A DNA stretch of 64,000 nt, taken from contig DIAM01000004.1 of NCBI GenBank assembly GCA_002416505.1, positions 1 through 64,000 of the forward strand, given 5' to 3'. Numbering within the stretch: position 1 is the first letter of the stretch; the number at the start of each line of letters is the position of its first letter. A program made the position numbers and the translations under genes. This DNA is from Gammaproteobacteria bacterium UBA5078. Lineage in GTDB: Bacteria; Pseudomonadota; Gammaproteobacteria; Pseudomonadales; Pseudohongiellaceae. This document shows positions 43,678 to 52,224 of this stretch, piece after piece. The notes below the pieces were generated by a model. That model saw only the letters and a list, made by a program, of their open reading frames with translations, searched no databases and was not told the origin of the DNA.

Positions 43678-44035
43678 GTTTATTATCCTAATTAGTCAGC
43701 CTATGTAGACCTTACTATGGCGCAACTACCATCTGCGGTATGTGCGCAAACACACTTATAGCTACGCATTGAGCAACATAGAATCCGGGAATTGGTTTTG
43801 TTCGATAGCGCACAGAACACTTTTTCCATACCCACTACCTTATGCTTTATCTAGGTCCACGGGGTTCGTAAGATCGACTTGGCGATTTTGCTCTAGCGCA
43901 GCAAACTCTTCTGACGCTTTAAACATATATCAGGTCAAACCTCCTCGTAGTGCAGTAAGCAACACTAGATGCGTGCGGATATTTTAGTATTCCCACGTTC
44001 CGGATTCTTCGAGAAAATCATTTAGAGGTAATATT
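43678..44035. other. Intergenic region before the BON gene
   Basis: The stretch holds an 81-codon frame at 43742-43987 that resembles nothing and looks spurious. GAGG before 44036 is the ribosome-binding site of the BON gene. Promoters for both flanking divergent genes must lie here, but I cannot place them with confidence. Confidence 0.4.
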
Positions 44036-44791
44036 ATGAACACCAAAGTCTCAATTAGCTGGCTCGCTGCGGCGCTCTCGATTCTCATGCTTAGCCTGCC
44101 ACTGCATGCCTCCGAGTTAGACGACAAGATCGAATCGTCGGCTAAACAATCCTATGTTTTCAAAACCTATTTAGACGAGAGCATCGAAGTGGACTCTAAC
44201 GAAGGAGTGGTGACTTTGTCTGGAATTGTAAACGACGCCTCATTTGTTGCCCTCGCCGAAGATACAGTGATTGGCTTGCCCGGCGTGCATAGCGTAAACA
44301 ATCAGTTAACGGTTAGAGAGCTTACCCCAATACTCGATTCGGATGCATGGCTTGTTACAAAAGTGAAGTCAACATTATTGTTCCATCGCAACGTTAGTGC
44401 GCTGACTTCAGTATCCGCACAAGATGGCGTCATCACGCTAAACGGAGTCGCAAATAGTCTAGCGGAAAAAGATCTAACAGAGACCTATGCGATGGACATA
44501 GAGGGTGTAACGAAGGTCGTCAACGCTATGACCATCAACCCTTCTCCCATAGAAAAAAAATCGAGCTTAGGCGAGCAGATCGACGATGCCTCGATTACGG
44601 CCCAAGTCAAGATGGTGTTGCTGAGCCATCGCTCTACTAGCGCATTGCGTACCTCAGTGGAGACACGCGATGGCGTGGTAACTTTGTCCGGAGTGGCGAA
44701 GAACGGCGCAGAAGTGGACCTCGCCACCAATATCATTACTAGTACCAAGGGTGTGCTCCAAGTAATCAATATTATGACAGTAGAGAAGTAG
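44036..44791 (+). CDS. Periplasmic protein with three BON domains
   Basis: The 251-residue protein has a signal peptide (to about LHAS-E) and three tandem BON domains (about 27-95, 100-170 and 180-250). Each shows the pattern of a helix, DGVVTLSG-like strand and GV..VxNxxTV end. OsmY-type BON proteins bind phospholipid and protect the envelope under osmotic or other stress. A hairpin follows the gene. Confidence 0.9.
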   Translation: MNTKVSISWLAAALSILMLSLPLHASELDDKIESSAKQSYVFKTYLDESIEVDSNEGVVTLSGIVNDASFVALAEDTVIGLPGVHSVNNQLTVRELTPILDSDAWLVTKVKSTLLFHRNVSALTSVSAQDGVITLNGVANSLAEKDLTETYAMDIEGVTKVVNAMTINPSPIEKKSSLGEQIDDASITAQVKMVLLSHRSTSALRTSVETRDGVVTLSGVAKNGAEVDLATNIITSTKGVLQVINIMTVEK

Positions 44792-44820
44792 TTCTAAGTA
44801 AAATTCCTAATGACTTAGTT

Positions 44821-44840
44821 CCGGTGCATACTGGCACCGG
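44821..44840 (+). terminator. Terminator-like hairpin after the BON gene
   Basis: CCGGTGC and GCACCGG form a perfect 7-bp stem around a six-base loop, 29 bases after the stop codon. No T-run follows. Confidence 0.5.
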
Positions 44841-44902
44841 AGTATTCAATGTGTGGCAACATCAATTGTATACATGGCCACCCCCGTAAGAGAGAAACCA
44901 CT

Positions 44903-45709
44903 ATGCAAATGCGAATAGGATACGAGCTGACTTACTCCTGCCCGAACCCCACTCCCATGATACTGGCGCTAAACGTACACTACTCCCGCGCATCAGACCT
45001 CGTCCAACCCGATCATATTATTGCCAAGCCCTCCGTCCTGATCAGGGGCTATCGCGACGCCATGGGCAATTGGATCAGTCGCATTACCGCACCCCAAGGT
45101 GAGACTACTATCTCCACTCTCGCGATAATCAATGACAACGGCCTGCCCGATCCTCAGAACCTCTATGCACACCAGCACAGGGTAGAGGACCTGCCCGAGG
45201 AGACGCTCCAATATCTATTAGGCAGCCGCTACTGCGAGACCGATATCCTGTCAAGCACCGCGTGGGGCCTGTTCGGCAACACGGCGCTCGGCTGGGCCCG
45301 CGTGCAAGCTATCTGTGACTATGTCCACGATCATATCGAGTTCGGTTACGCCTACTCGCGCTCTACCAAGACGGCCGCCGAAGCCTTCAACGAAGGCAAG
45401 GGTGTGTGTCGCGACTACACTCATCTAGCCGTGGCGTTCTGCCGCTGCATGAACATCCCCGCGCGTTACTGCACTGGCTACCTGAGCGACATCGACACAG
45501 CACCGCCCTACGGCACTATGGATTTCGCGGCGTGGTTCGAGGCCTACCTAGACGGCAAGTGGTATATTTTCGACCCTCGCAACAATGAGCGTCGCGTCGG
45601 CAGGGTATTGATCGCCCAGGGCCGCGATGCGGCGGACGTCGCGATCAGCAATACCTTTGGCGAGAATCAACTGAAGAGCTTTAAGGTGATTGTGGATGAG
45701 ATCGTATAG
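44903..45709 (+). CDS. Transglutaminase-like family protein
   Basis: The 268-residue protein is mostly a transglutaminase-like cysteine peptidase fold, with GKGVCRDYTHLAVAFCRCMNIPARY (shortened) holding candidate nucleophile C169, and YIFDPRNN with D224. Where many members have histidine before AWxEAYL, this one reads DFAAWFEAYL, so A209 stands at the usual His place. Either a family variant or loss of peptidase activity is possible. The ATG at 44903 lies behind AAGAGAG. The N-formylglutamate amidohydrolase gene overlaps its end by 14 bases. Confidence 0.83.
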   Translation: MQMRIGYELTYSCPNPTPMILALNVHYSRASDLVQPDHIIAKPSVLIRGYRDAMGNWISRITAPQGETTISTLAIINDNGLPDPQNLYAHQHRVEDLPEETLQYLLGSRYCETDILSSTAWGLFGNTALGWARVQAICDYVHDHIEFGYAYSRSTKTAAEAFNEGKGVCRDYTHLAVAFCRCMNIPARYCTGYLSDIDTAPPYGTMDFAAWFEAYLDGKWYIFDPRNNERRVGRVLIAQGRDAADVAISNTFGENQLKSFKVIVDEIV

Positions 45710-46496
45710 TAAAACGGCAACGGTAGGGCTCGCGAGCGATGAGCCCGCGGCGTTTGAGCTAGTCAATGCAAAAGGCGGTAATGGGCTCATCCTCATCGCG
45801 GACCATGCCTCTAATCGTGTGCCACGCTGCCTCGATCGATTAGGGCTTAGCGACGCGGAACTTGCGAGCCACATCGCCTGGGATGCAGGCACAGCCAGCG
45901 TGGCTCGGCATCTGGCAGAACTGCTCGATGCCCCCCTGCTACTGTCCAACTACTCCCGCCTCGTGATCGACTGCAATCGCGCCCCCAACAGCGCACAGTC
46001 TATCCTCGCGGCGAGTGATGGCAGCCAGATTCCGGGCAACCGCGACTTGAGCTACGAGCACGTCGCGAGCCGCATCGGCACTTTCTTCACCCCCTACCAC
46101 GATGCGATTGGGGCGCTGCTCGATGCGTGCAGACACAAGGACACGGCCATCCTGTCGGTACACAGTTTTAGCCCCGTTTTGCAGGGCAACAAGCGCCCCT
46201 GGAGCATCGGCGTGTGTTACGGCGACGACCCTCGCCTCGCCCATGCCTTGCTACCGCACTTAAGCGAACTCGCGCCCGGCCCCGTCGGCGACAATGAACC
46301 CTACTCGATCGAAAACGATGTCGACTACTCTCTCCCACGGCATGCTAGCGGTGGCGGCCTACCCCACGTGATGCTAGAGATTCGGCGTGACTTGATCGAG
46401 TCAACCGAGGATGCCCAGCATTTCGCCAGGCTTATTCACCAAGCATGGCTGGCGATGGAGAATGCGAGCCAGGCAGGAAGCCCAGATCCCCGCTAG
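45696..46496 (+). CDS. N-formylglutamate amidohydrolase family protein
   Basis: The 266-residue protein shows ILIADHASNRVP, HIAWDAGTASVARHLAELL shortened, RLVIDCNRAP, SVHSFSPVL and LEIRRDLI, the signature order of the N-formylglutamate amidohydrolase family. True members remove formate from formylglutamate in histidine breakdown, but no hut gene is near, so another N-acyl substrate is possible. ATG 45696 behind AAGGTG overlaps the transglutaminase gene by 14 bases. Confidence 0.86.
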   Translation: MRSYSKTATVGLASDEPAAFELVNAKGGNGLILIADHASNRVPRCLDRLGLSDAELASHIAWDAGTASVARHLAELLDAPLLLSNYSRLVIDCNRAPNSAQSILAASDGSQIPGNRDLSYEHVASRIGTFFTPYHDAIGALLDACRHKDTAILSVHSFSPVLQGNKRPWSIGVCYGDDPRLAHALLPHLSELAPGPVGDNEPYSIENDVDYSLPRHASGGGLPHVMLEIRRDLIESTEDAQHFARLIHQAWLAMENASQAGSPDPR

Positions 46497-46615
46497 GCTA
46501 GCCATTGTGCATGCGTCTATAAAATAATTAGCAAGGCAGCCGATACCTAATATTGACGGTATAATTGGGCAACAGCTCTGTACGCAATATTCGAACGCAC
46601 CTAAGGGGTCGATAA

Positions 46616-47908
46616 GTGATAGATCTACAACGCGCCACCGCTCCTGGCAGGGGCCTCGCCCTAGCTCTGCTGAGCTCTATTCTACTCGCCTGCGCCTCCC
46701 ACCCCGATAAGATCGACGCCGCCTATGTCTCGAGTTTGAAGTATGAGGCCTATAGCTGTGCCCAGCTCGCCGCGGAGATGGAGACCGTTGAGTTGCGCAC
46801 CGGCGAGCTCTACCAGCAGCTGCGCAGGACCCGTCGCGGCGACAACTGGCAGGCGGGCGTCGGTTTGTTGCTGCTGCCCACCTTGTTCGCACTCGAGGGC
46901 GGCGACGGCGTGGAGGCATCCGAGTACGCCTTCCTAAAGGGCGACTATGAGGCCCTGCGCCATGCCTCGCAGCAAAAGCTATGCGGCCAGCAATCGCGCT
47001 CCCCCGATGAGCAGATCGAAGACTCTCTCATCGCTGATACCCTGATAGTGCTGCCCAATAATATGCGGGTGTCGCTCTCCCAGATGATCGGCATGCTCGA
47101 GCGCGCTCACGCTCAGGGCATCATCACCGACGCGGAGTTGATCGAGGCGCAGGACACCGCGTTTAGGCTGCTAGGCAGTAACACACGGCAACCCACCGCG
47201 CAGGAGCTCGATAGCCTCTATGCGATCATCAATAAGACCGATCTGGGCATAATGGCGCGCGTCGCGAACACGGCTGAGACACCACCGAATCGCCCAGAAG
47301 CAAGGCAAGAGAGTCGATCCCAGCTTGCGGTAGCCGAACCCGCAGAAATGCCCGTCGCCCCTATTGGGGAGCAGACCCATGATCCAATGGCCGAGAGCGA
47401 GGCGAGTTCGATAGACCCTAGCGCAGCATCGCGCGCTGCCATCACACCGGCCAAGTCCGGCTCGGTCGAGTCGATTCTTCGGGATTTCCAGCACTTGGAA
47501 GGCCTCTTCACCGATGAGTTGCCACAGTGGAAACTCATTCGCTTTCTCGAGAAGGCAGGCCTGCCCAGCGATACGCCAGTGTGGGGATTTATCGATACCA
47601 CGGTATGGAGAAGCGGCAAGAACGGCGTGCTGTTTGGCCAGGACGGCATCTATTACAGCAATGACTTCGTAGCCGGCGCCGGGGGCAACTACTTTGCCAG
47701 TTATGCCGACATCGTGATGCATGCCGCCCCAATCCATAAGCGACGTTACTTTTACTTAGGCCTCGACAAACTCCCCAATCGCGGCCTTATCGATTTCGTC
47801 GGCGCGGACACAGACCTCGAGGAGTTCTCCGACCTGATCCTAGCAATCAAGTCGAGATACCAAGAAGCTGAAGAGGCTATGGAAGAGAAAACAGAGTATA
47901 TGTTCTAA
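46616..47908 (+). CDS. Hypothetical two-part lipoprotein
   Basis: The 430-residue protein has a lipobox (SILLAC) and an N-terminal region (about 30-115: YEAYSCAQLAAEME, ELYQQLRRT, LLLLPTLFALEGGDG, EYAFLKGDYEAL) resembling common short lipoproteins that end near here. A long polar linker (about 200-280) leads to a beta-rich C-terminal domain (about 290-410) with GQDGIYYSNDF and YFYLGLDKL. The C-terminal domain is unrecognised; a PH-like fold is a guess. AAGGGG eight bases before GTG 46616 supports the start. Confidence 0.7.
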   Translation: MIDLQRATAPGRGLALALLSSILLACASHPDKIDAAYVSSLKYEAYSCAQLAAEMETVELRTGELYQQLRRTRRGDNWQAGVGLLLLPTLFALEGGDGVEASEYAFLKGDYEALRHASQQKLCGQQSRSPDEQIEDSLIADTLIVLPNNMRVSLSQMIGMLERAHAQGIITDAELIEAQDTAFRLLGSNTRQPTAQELDSLYAIINKTDLGIMARVANTAETPPNRPEARQESRSQLAVAEPAEMPVAPIGEQTHDPMAESEASSIDPSAASRAAITPAKSGSVESILRDFQHLEGLFTDELPQWKLIRFLEKAGLPSDTPVWGFIDTTVWRSGKNGVLFGQDGIYYSNDFVAGAGGNYFASYADIVMHAAPIHKRRYFYLGLDKLPNRGLIDFVGADTDLEEFSDLILAIKSRYQEAEEAMEEKTEYMF

Positions 47909-48039
47909 CAAGTTCTCTATTAGGCATCCTTCTAACTATGCAAATTTGAATGAACCCGAATTGGACGCTATCAGCACATCGTCATTAGCCGTGTAGGAAT
48001 ACACTCCGGCATCGGACCCATAAAACAGGGAGTTACACG

Positions 48040-48957
48040 ATGCAATCAACTCAGCACTCTACCCCACGCCGCGCAATCGACTGGCCGCTGATAATTTTCT
48101 TCGTATCGAGTTATGCGATCGCGTGGGGAATTGCCTTGTACTTAGCGTCAATCGCCAAGCAGGCTGGCCTGCAGCATTGGACAGAACTCGCCGCCATGGC
48201 CGAAGTCATGGAATTCGATGCAACTCCACTGCCCCTGCCCGCTTGGTCCCTCTATGGGCTAACTCGAGTGCAGGATTTCTCTTTCTCTATCTGCGGTCTG
48301 ATACTGATCGCCCACTTACACGGGAAAGCAGGGCTGAAAACGCTAGGCCAACGGCTACTGCAGTGGCGCATGCCGTGGATGTGGTGGATGCTTGCCCTTC
48401 TGCCTATGTTCCTCTATCTCCTTGCTACAGCCGTTGCCGGAGCTTCATCCAGCTTTACTTTTTCGGCACAGAACATTTACACAGGATTGTTTAGCCTAGA
48501 GGCCGGCTTAGTCGTGACATTTTTTTTACGCGGCCCTATGGGGGAGGAGCTCGGACTGCGAGGATTTGCCCTTCCGCGTCTACAGCAACGCATGTCGGCT
48601 TTCAAAGCAAGCGTGGTCATCGGAGCGCTATGGGCGCTTTGGCATTTGCCAGTTCTCATCGACAGGGATATCGTCTCAGTTATTATTTTCCTTTTGTTGG
48701 CATTTACTCTTAGCTTTCTGTTCACGCTGTTGTTCAATGGCAGCGCTGGCTCCTTGTTGCCCGGTTTAGTTTTCCATGCTTTTCAGAATAACGAGGAGAC
48801 TTTCGAAATCCTGTTCCCAGCACTAGCCGGCACAAATTGGGAGCTTACCTCGAGCGTTTTAATTCTAGTCGCCGGTATTTTGGCTGGCATTTATCTATGG
48901 ATGAAGCACCGCGGCACTGCAATAGAAAGCCCATTTCCCACCAAAACCTTGCGATAA
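48040..48957 (+). CDS. CPBP family intramembrane metalloprotease
   Basis: The 305-residue protein has about eight membrane helices. GEELGLRGFALPRLQ (EExxxR motif), ALWALWHLP and VFHAFQNN are the conserved active-site motifs of CPBP (Abi, CaaX-like) proteases. It should cut or modify membrane proteins; the substrate is unknown. GGGAG before the ATG supports the start. Confidence 0.86.
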   Translation: MQSTQHSTPRRAIDWPLIIFFVSSYAIAWGIALYLASIAKQAGLQHWTELAAMAEVMEFDATPLPLPAWSLYGLTRVQDFSFSICGLILIAHLHGKAGLKTLGQRLLQWRMPWMWWMLALLPMFLYLLATAVAGASSSFTFSAQNIYTGLFSLEAGLVVTFFLRGPMGEELGLRGFALPRLQQRMSAFKASVVIGALWALWHLPVLIDRDIVSVIIFLLLAFTLSFLFTLLFNGSAGSLLPGLVFHAFQNNEETFEILFPALAGTNWELTSSVLILVAGILAGIYLWMKHRGTAIESPFPTKTLR

Positions 48958-49101
48958 CGCAGAGAACTTATTACTACAGGCTGTGATAATAGCCAGCGCG
49001 GTGCGTTGTTGTGAGCTTCGGCTCTCTACCTTACACTCATCCTACTCACGAAGGCCTTCACCCGAATGGCGATGAATTCGGGCCTGCATTGGAAAACTCG
49101 C

Positions 49102-50550
49102 ATGACAGAACACCCTTTTTACAACTACAAGGTAGTTCACCAATTCGCCATAATGACCGTGGTTTGGGGCATCGTCGGCATGCTGGTGGGCGTATTCATC
49201 GCGGCCCAGCTCGCCTGGCCAGCCTTGAACTTCGACACGGCCTGGCTCAGTTTCGGCAGGCTCCGCCCTCTGCATACCAACGCGGTCATTTTCGCATTCG
49301 GTGGCAGCGCGCTGATGTCGACCTCGCTGTTCATCGTGCAACGCACCTGTCATGCGCGCCTAATCTCCGACCGCCTCGCGGCATTCGTGTTCTGGGGCTG
49401 GCAGGCCGTGATCGTGGCCGCGGCGATCACCCTGCCGATGGGTTTTACTAGCTCTAAGGAGTACGCCGAGCTCGAGTGGCCAATCGACATCCTTATCGCA
49501 GTGGTGTGGATCTGCTATGCGATACTGTTCTTCGGCACCATCACCAAGCGCAAGGATAAGCACATATACGTCGCGAACTGGTTCTTCGGCGCGTTCATCA
49601 TCGCCGTGGCCCTCCTGCACATCATCAACAGCTTGGCCCTTCCCGTGACCATGACGAAGTCCTACTCCGTCTACTCCGGGACTATCGATGCGATGGTGCA
49701 ATGGTGGTACGGGCACAATGCGGTGGGCTTCTTCCTCACCGCCGGCTTTCTCGGCATCATGTATTACTTCGTGCCCAAACAGGCCGAGCGCCCCGTGTAT
49801 TCATACCGCCTCTCGGTCGTGCACTTCTGGGCGCTAATCGCCATCTACGTATGGGCGGGCCCGCACCACCTGCACTACACCTCACTCCCGGACTGGACCC
49901 AGAGTGTCGGCATGGCGATGTCGCTGGTGCTCCTGGCGCCCTCTTGGGGTGGCATGATTAACGGCATCATGACCCTGTCTGGCGCATGGGACAAACTGCG
50001 TACCGACCCGATCCTAAAGTTCCTCGTGGTGTCCTTATCCTTCTATGGCATGTCGACCTTCGAAGGCCCGATGATGTCGATCAAGTCCGTGAACGCACTA
50101 TCCCACTACACCGACTGGACGATCGGTCACGTGCACTCCGGCGCACTGGGCTGGGTGGCGATGATCTCCATCGGCGCCATCTACCACCTGATCCCCTTGA
50201 TGTACGGACGCAAGGCGGGCGCGATGTATAGCGTGAAGCTGATCGACTTACACTTCTGGCTGTCCACCATCGGCACCGTGCTTTACATCGTCTCCATGTG
50301 GGTTAACGGCCTGATGCAAGGCCTCATGTGGCGCGCGGTCAACAGCGACGGCACCCTGACCTACAGCTTCATCGAGTCCGTAGAGGCGAGTTACGCCGGC
50401 TACGTGGTGCGCTTCATCGGCGGGGCGATCTTCTTCTCGGGCATGCTGGTCATGGCATGGAACATCTGGAAAACAAGACAGTTGGCGCTTGCTAATCCCA
50501 CACAGGTCGAAGAAGAGCAGCACCTCGATGCACAGGAGGTGCTCGCATGA
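49102..50550 (+). CDS. ccoN: cbb3-type cytochrome c oxidase subunit I
   Basis: The roughly 482-residue catalytic subunit reduces oxygen to water and pumps protons. Key histidines are visible: LHTNAV (low-spin haem), WYGHNAVGF and GPHHLHYT (copper B), and IGHVHSGALGW (haem b3 and b). It starts a complete ccoNOQP-GHIS operon. ATG 49102 (MTEHPFYNYK) is preferred; the frame is open from 49066. No TTGAT-N4-ATCAA Fnr/Anr box is seen upstream. Confidence 0.95.
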   Translation: MTEHPFYNYKVVHQFAIMTVVWGIVGMLVGVFIAAQLAWPALNFDTAWLSFGRLRPLHTNAVIFAFGGSALMSTSLFIVQRTCHARLISDRLAAFVFWGWQAVIVAAAITLPMGFTSSKEYAELEWPIDILIAVVWICYAILFFGTITKRKDKHIYVANWFFGAFIIAVALLHIINSLALPVTMTKSYSVYSGTIDAMVQWWYGHNAVGFFLTAGFLGIMYYFVPKQAERPVYSYRLSVVHFWALIAIYVWAGPHHLHYTSLPDWTQSVGMAMSLVLLAPSWGGMINGIMTLSGAWDKLRTDPILKFLVVSLSFYGMSTFEGPMMSIKSVNALSHYTDWTIGHVHSGALGWVAMISIGAIYHLIPLMYGRKAGAMYSVKLIDLHFWLSTIGTVLYIVSMWVNGLMQGLMWRAVNSDGTLTYSFIESVEASYAGYVVRFIGGAIFFSGMLVMAWNIWKTRQLALANPTQVEEEQHLDAQEVLA

Positions 50551-51152
50551 ACCAGTTTATCGAGAAAAACATCGGCCTGATGATGGTCCTGATTCTGATA
50601 GCCGTGAGCTTTGGCGGCATCGTCGAGATCGTCCCGTTGATGTCCCAGAAAATGGTGACGGAGCCTATCGATGGCCTCGAACCGCTGACTCCTTTACAGT
50701 TGGAAGGACGCGACATCTATATCCGCGAGGGCTGCACAGTATGCCATTCGCAGATGATTCGGCCACTGCGCGCCGAGGTGGAGCGCTACGGACACTATTC
50801 CGTTGCGGGCGAGTTGGTTTATGACCATCCCTTCGTGTTCGGCTCCAAGCGCACCGGCCCAGACCTCGCGCGAGTGGGCGGGTTGTACAGTGACGACTGG
50901 CACCGTGCCCACTTACTGGATCCGCGCTCGGTGGTACCGGGCTCGATCATGCCTTCCTATCCTTGGTTGTTCGAAGAGAGCATCGACCTAGAGGTATTGG
51001 CCAAGAAAGTAGCGGCGCTGCAGAGATTGGGCGTGCCCTACTCCGACGAAGATATCGCCAACGCTGCAGATGGCCTAGAGAACAGCACCGAGGCAGATGC
51101 TGTTATCGCCTATCTACAGCAACTCGGCACATTGATTACGGAGCGACGTTAA
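50547..51152 (+). CDS. ccoO: cbb3-type oxidase monohaem subunit II
   Basis: The 201-residue membrane-anchored cytochrome has one N-terminal helix (about 8-28), the haem site CTVCH followed by SQMIRP, and the GPDLARVGGLYSDDWH region. It transfers electrons from CcoP to CcoN. The gene starts within the ccoN stop (ATGA overlap), showing translational coupling. Confidence 0.95.
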   Translation: MNQFIEKNIGLMMVLILIAVSFGGIVEIVPLMSQKMVTEPIDGLEPLTPLQLEGRDIYIREGCTVCHSQMIRPLRAEVERYGHYSVAGELVYDHPFVFGSKRTGPDLARVGGLYSDDWHRAHLLDPRSVVPGSIMPSYPWLFEESIDLEVLAKKVAALQRLGVPYSDEDIANAADGLENSTEADAVIAYLQQLGTLITERR

Positions 51153-51154
51153 TT

Positions 51155-51352
51155 ATGGATATTACGGACTTTCGCAGCTTGGCAACCGTGCTGTGCGCAA
51201 TCGCCTTTACCGCGGTGGTGTGGTGGGCGTACGGACCGAGTCGTAAAGCGCAATTCGACGAGGCAGCTAAGCTCCCTTTTCTAGAAGACGATGAGACTGC
51301 GGGGCGACGCACGAGTGCAGAGCAAGCAGACACAAGGGGGAGCAATGAGTAA
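51155..51352 (+). CDS. ccoQ: cbb3-type oxidase small subunit
   Basis: The 65-residue protein has one membrane helix (about 8-27; TVLCAIAFTAVVWWAYG) and a charged C-terminal tail, typical of CcoQ, which stabilises the complex. It begins two bases after the ccoO stop and overlaps the ccoP start by eight bases. Confidence 0.9.
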   Translation: MDITDFRSLATVLCAIAFTAVVWWAYGPSRKAQFDEAAKLPFLEDDETAGRRTSAEQADTRGSNE

Positions 51353-52220
51353 CGCGTTTAGTTGGTTTGTCATCATAGGCACCCTTGGCTCCCTGTTGGC
51401 CTTCTTCTTGATTCTGTATATGAATCGCCACACCAGCAATCCAGGCAAGACCACTGGCCATAGCTATGACGGGATCGAAGAGTATGACAACCCGATGCCC
51501 GCATGGTGGTTCTGGGGCTTCGTGATCAGCATCCTCTTCGGCATTGGCTACCTACTCTACTTTCCCGGTTTAGGAAATTTTGCAGGCTTCGGCGGCTGGA
51601 CTCAAGTGGGCGCCTTGGAGAGCGATCAGGACGATGCGGAAGAGCGTTACGGCCCGCTGTTCGCTCAGTATGCCGCGATTCCCATCGACGAGTTGCGTCA
51701 GGATGCCGCGGCTATGCGTATGGGACGCAGACTCTTCGCGACGAATTGCTCGGTGTGCCACGGCAGCGCGGGCACGGGCAGCGAGGGTTTCCCTAACCTG
51801 ACCGACCATGAATGGCTATGGGGTAGCGACGCCGAGCAGATCCAAGCCACTATCCTGAATGGGCGCATGGCGATGATGCCCGCATGGGGTCCCGTCTTGC
51901 AGGAGCAGGGCGTGCAAGAGGTTGCCGAGTATGTGATGCAACTGTCGGGTCGCGAGGTGAATGCCGAACTCGCAAGCGCCGGCAAGACGCGCTATGACAT
52001 GTTCTGCGTCGCCTGCCACGGACCGGAAGGAGCGGGTCAGCCGATGATGGGCGCGCCCGCACTCAATAATGAAATTTGGTTATACGGCAACTCTAGACTG
52101 CGTATCGAGGACGCAATTCGCAATGGGCGCAACGGGCAAATGCCAGCCTTTGCCGAACGCCTTGGCGAAGACAAAGTGCATATCCTTAGTGCGTACGTGA
52201 AGAGCCTGCAGCAGCAATAA
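51345..52220 (+). CDS. ccoP: cbb3-type oxidase dihaem subunit III
   Basis: The 291-residue protein has two membrane helices (about 6-28 and 54-77) and two cytochrome c domains with CSVCH and CVACH. It is the entry point for electrons from soluble cytochromes. AGGGGGAGC before ATG 51345 supports the start. It overlaps ccoQ and is followed five bases later by ccoG. Confidence 0.95.
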   Translation: MSNAFSWFVIIGTLGSLLAFFLILYMNRHTSNPGKTTGHSYDGIEEYDNPMPAWWFWGFVISILFGIGYLLYFPGLGNFAGFGGWTQVGALESDQDDAEERYGPLFAQYAAIPIDELRQDAAAMRMGRRLFATNCSVCHGSAGTGSEGFPNLTDHEWLWGSDAEQIQATILNGRMAMMPAWGPVLQEQGVQEVAEYVMQLSGREVNAELASAGKTRYDMFCVACHGPEGAGQPMMGAPALNNEIWLYGNSRLRIEDAIRNGRNGQMPAFAERLGEDKVHILSAYVKSLQQQ

Positions 52221-52224
52221 GCCT

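Noticed and set aside
43742..43987. 81-codon frame before the BON gene
   Set aside because: Composition is unlike the neighbours, and no motif or start signal is convincing.
47171..47737. 188-residue minus-strand frame
   Set aside because: It is antisense to the lipoprotein gene at 46616, which has a signal peptide and ribosome-binding site.
48958..49101. Fnr/Anr box before ccoN
   Set aside because: No TTGAT-N4-ATCAA palindrome is present, although GATAAT at 48985-48990 could be a -10 element.
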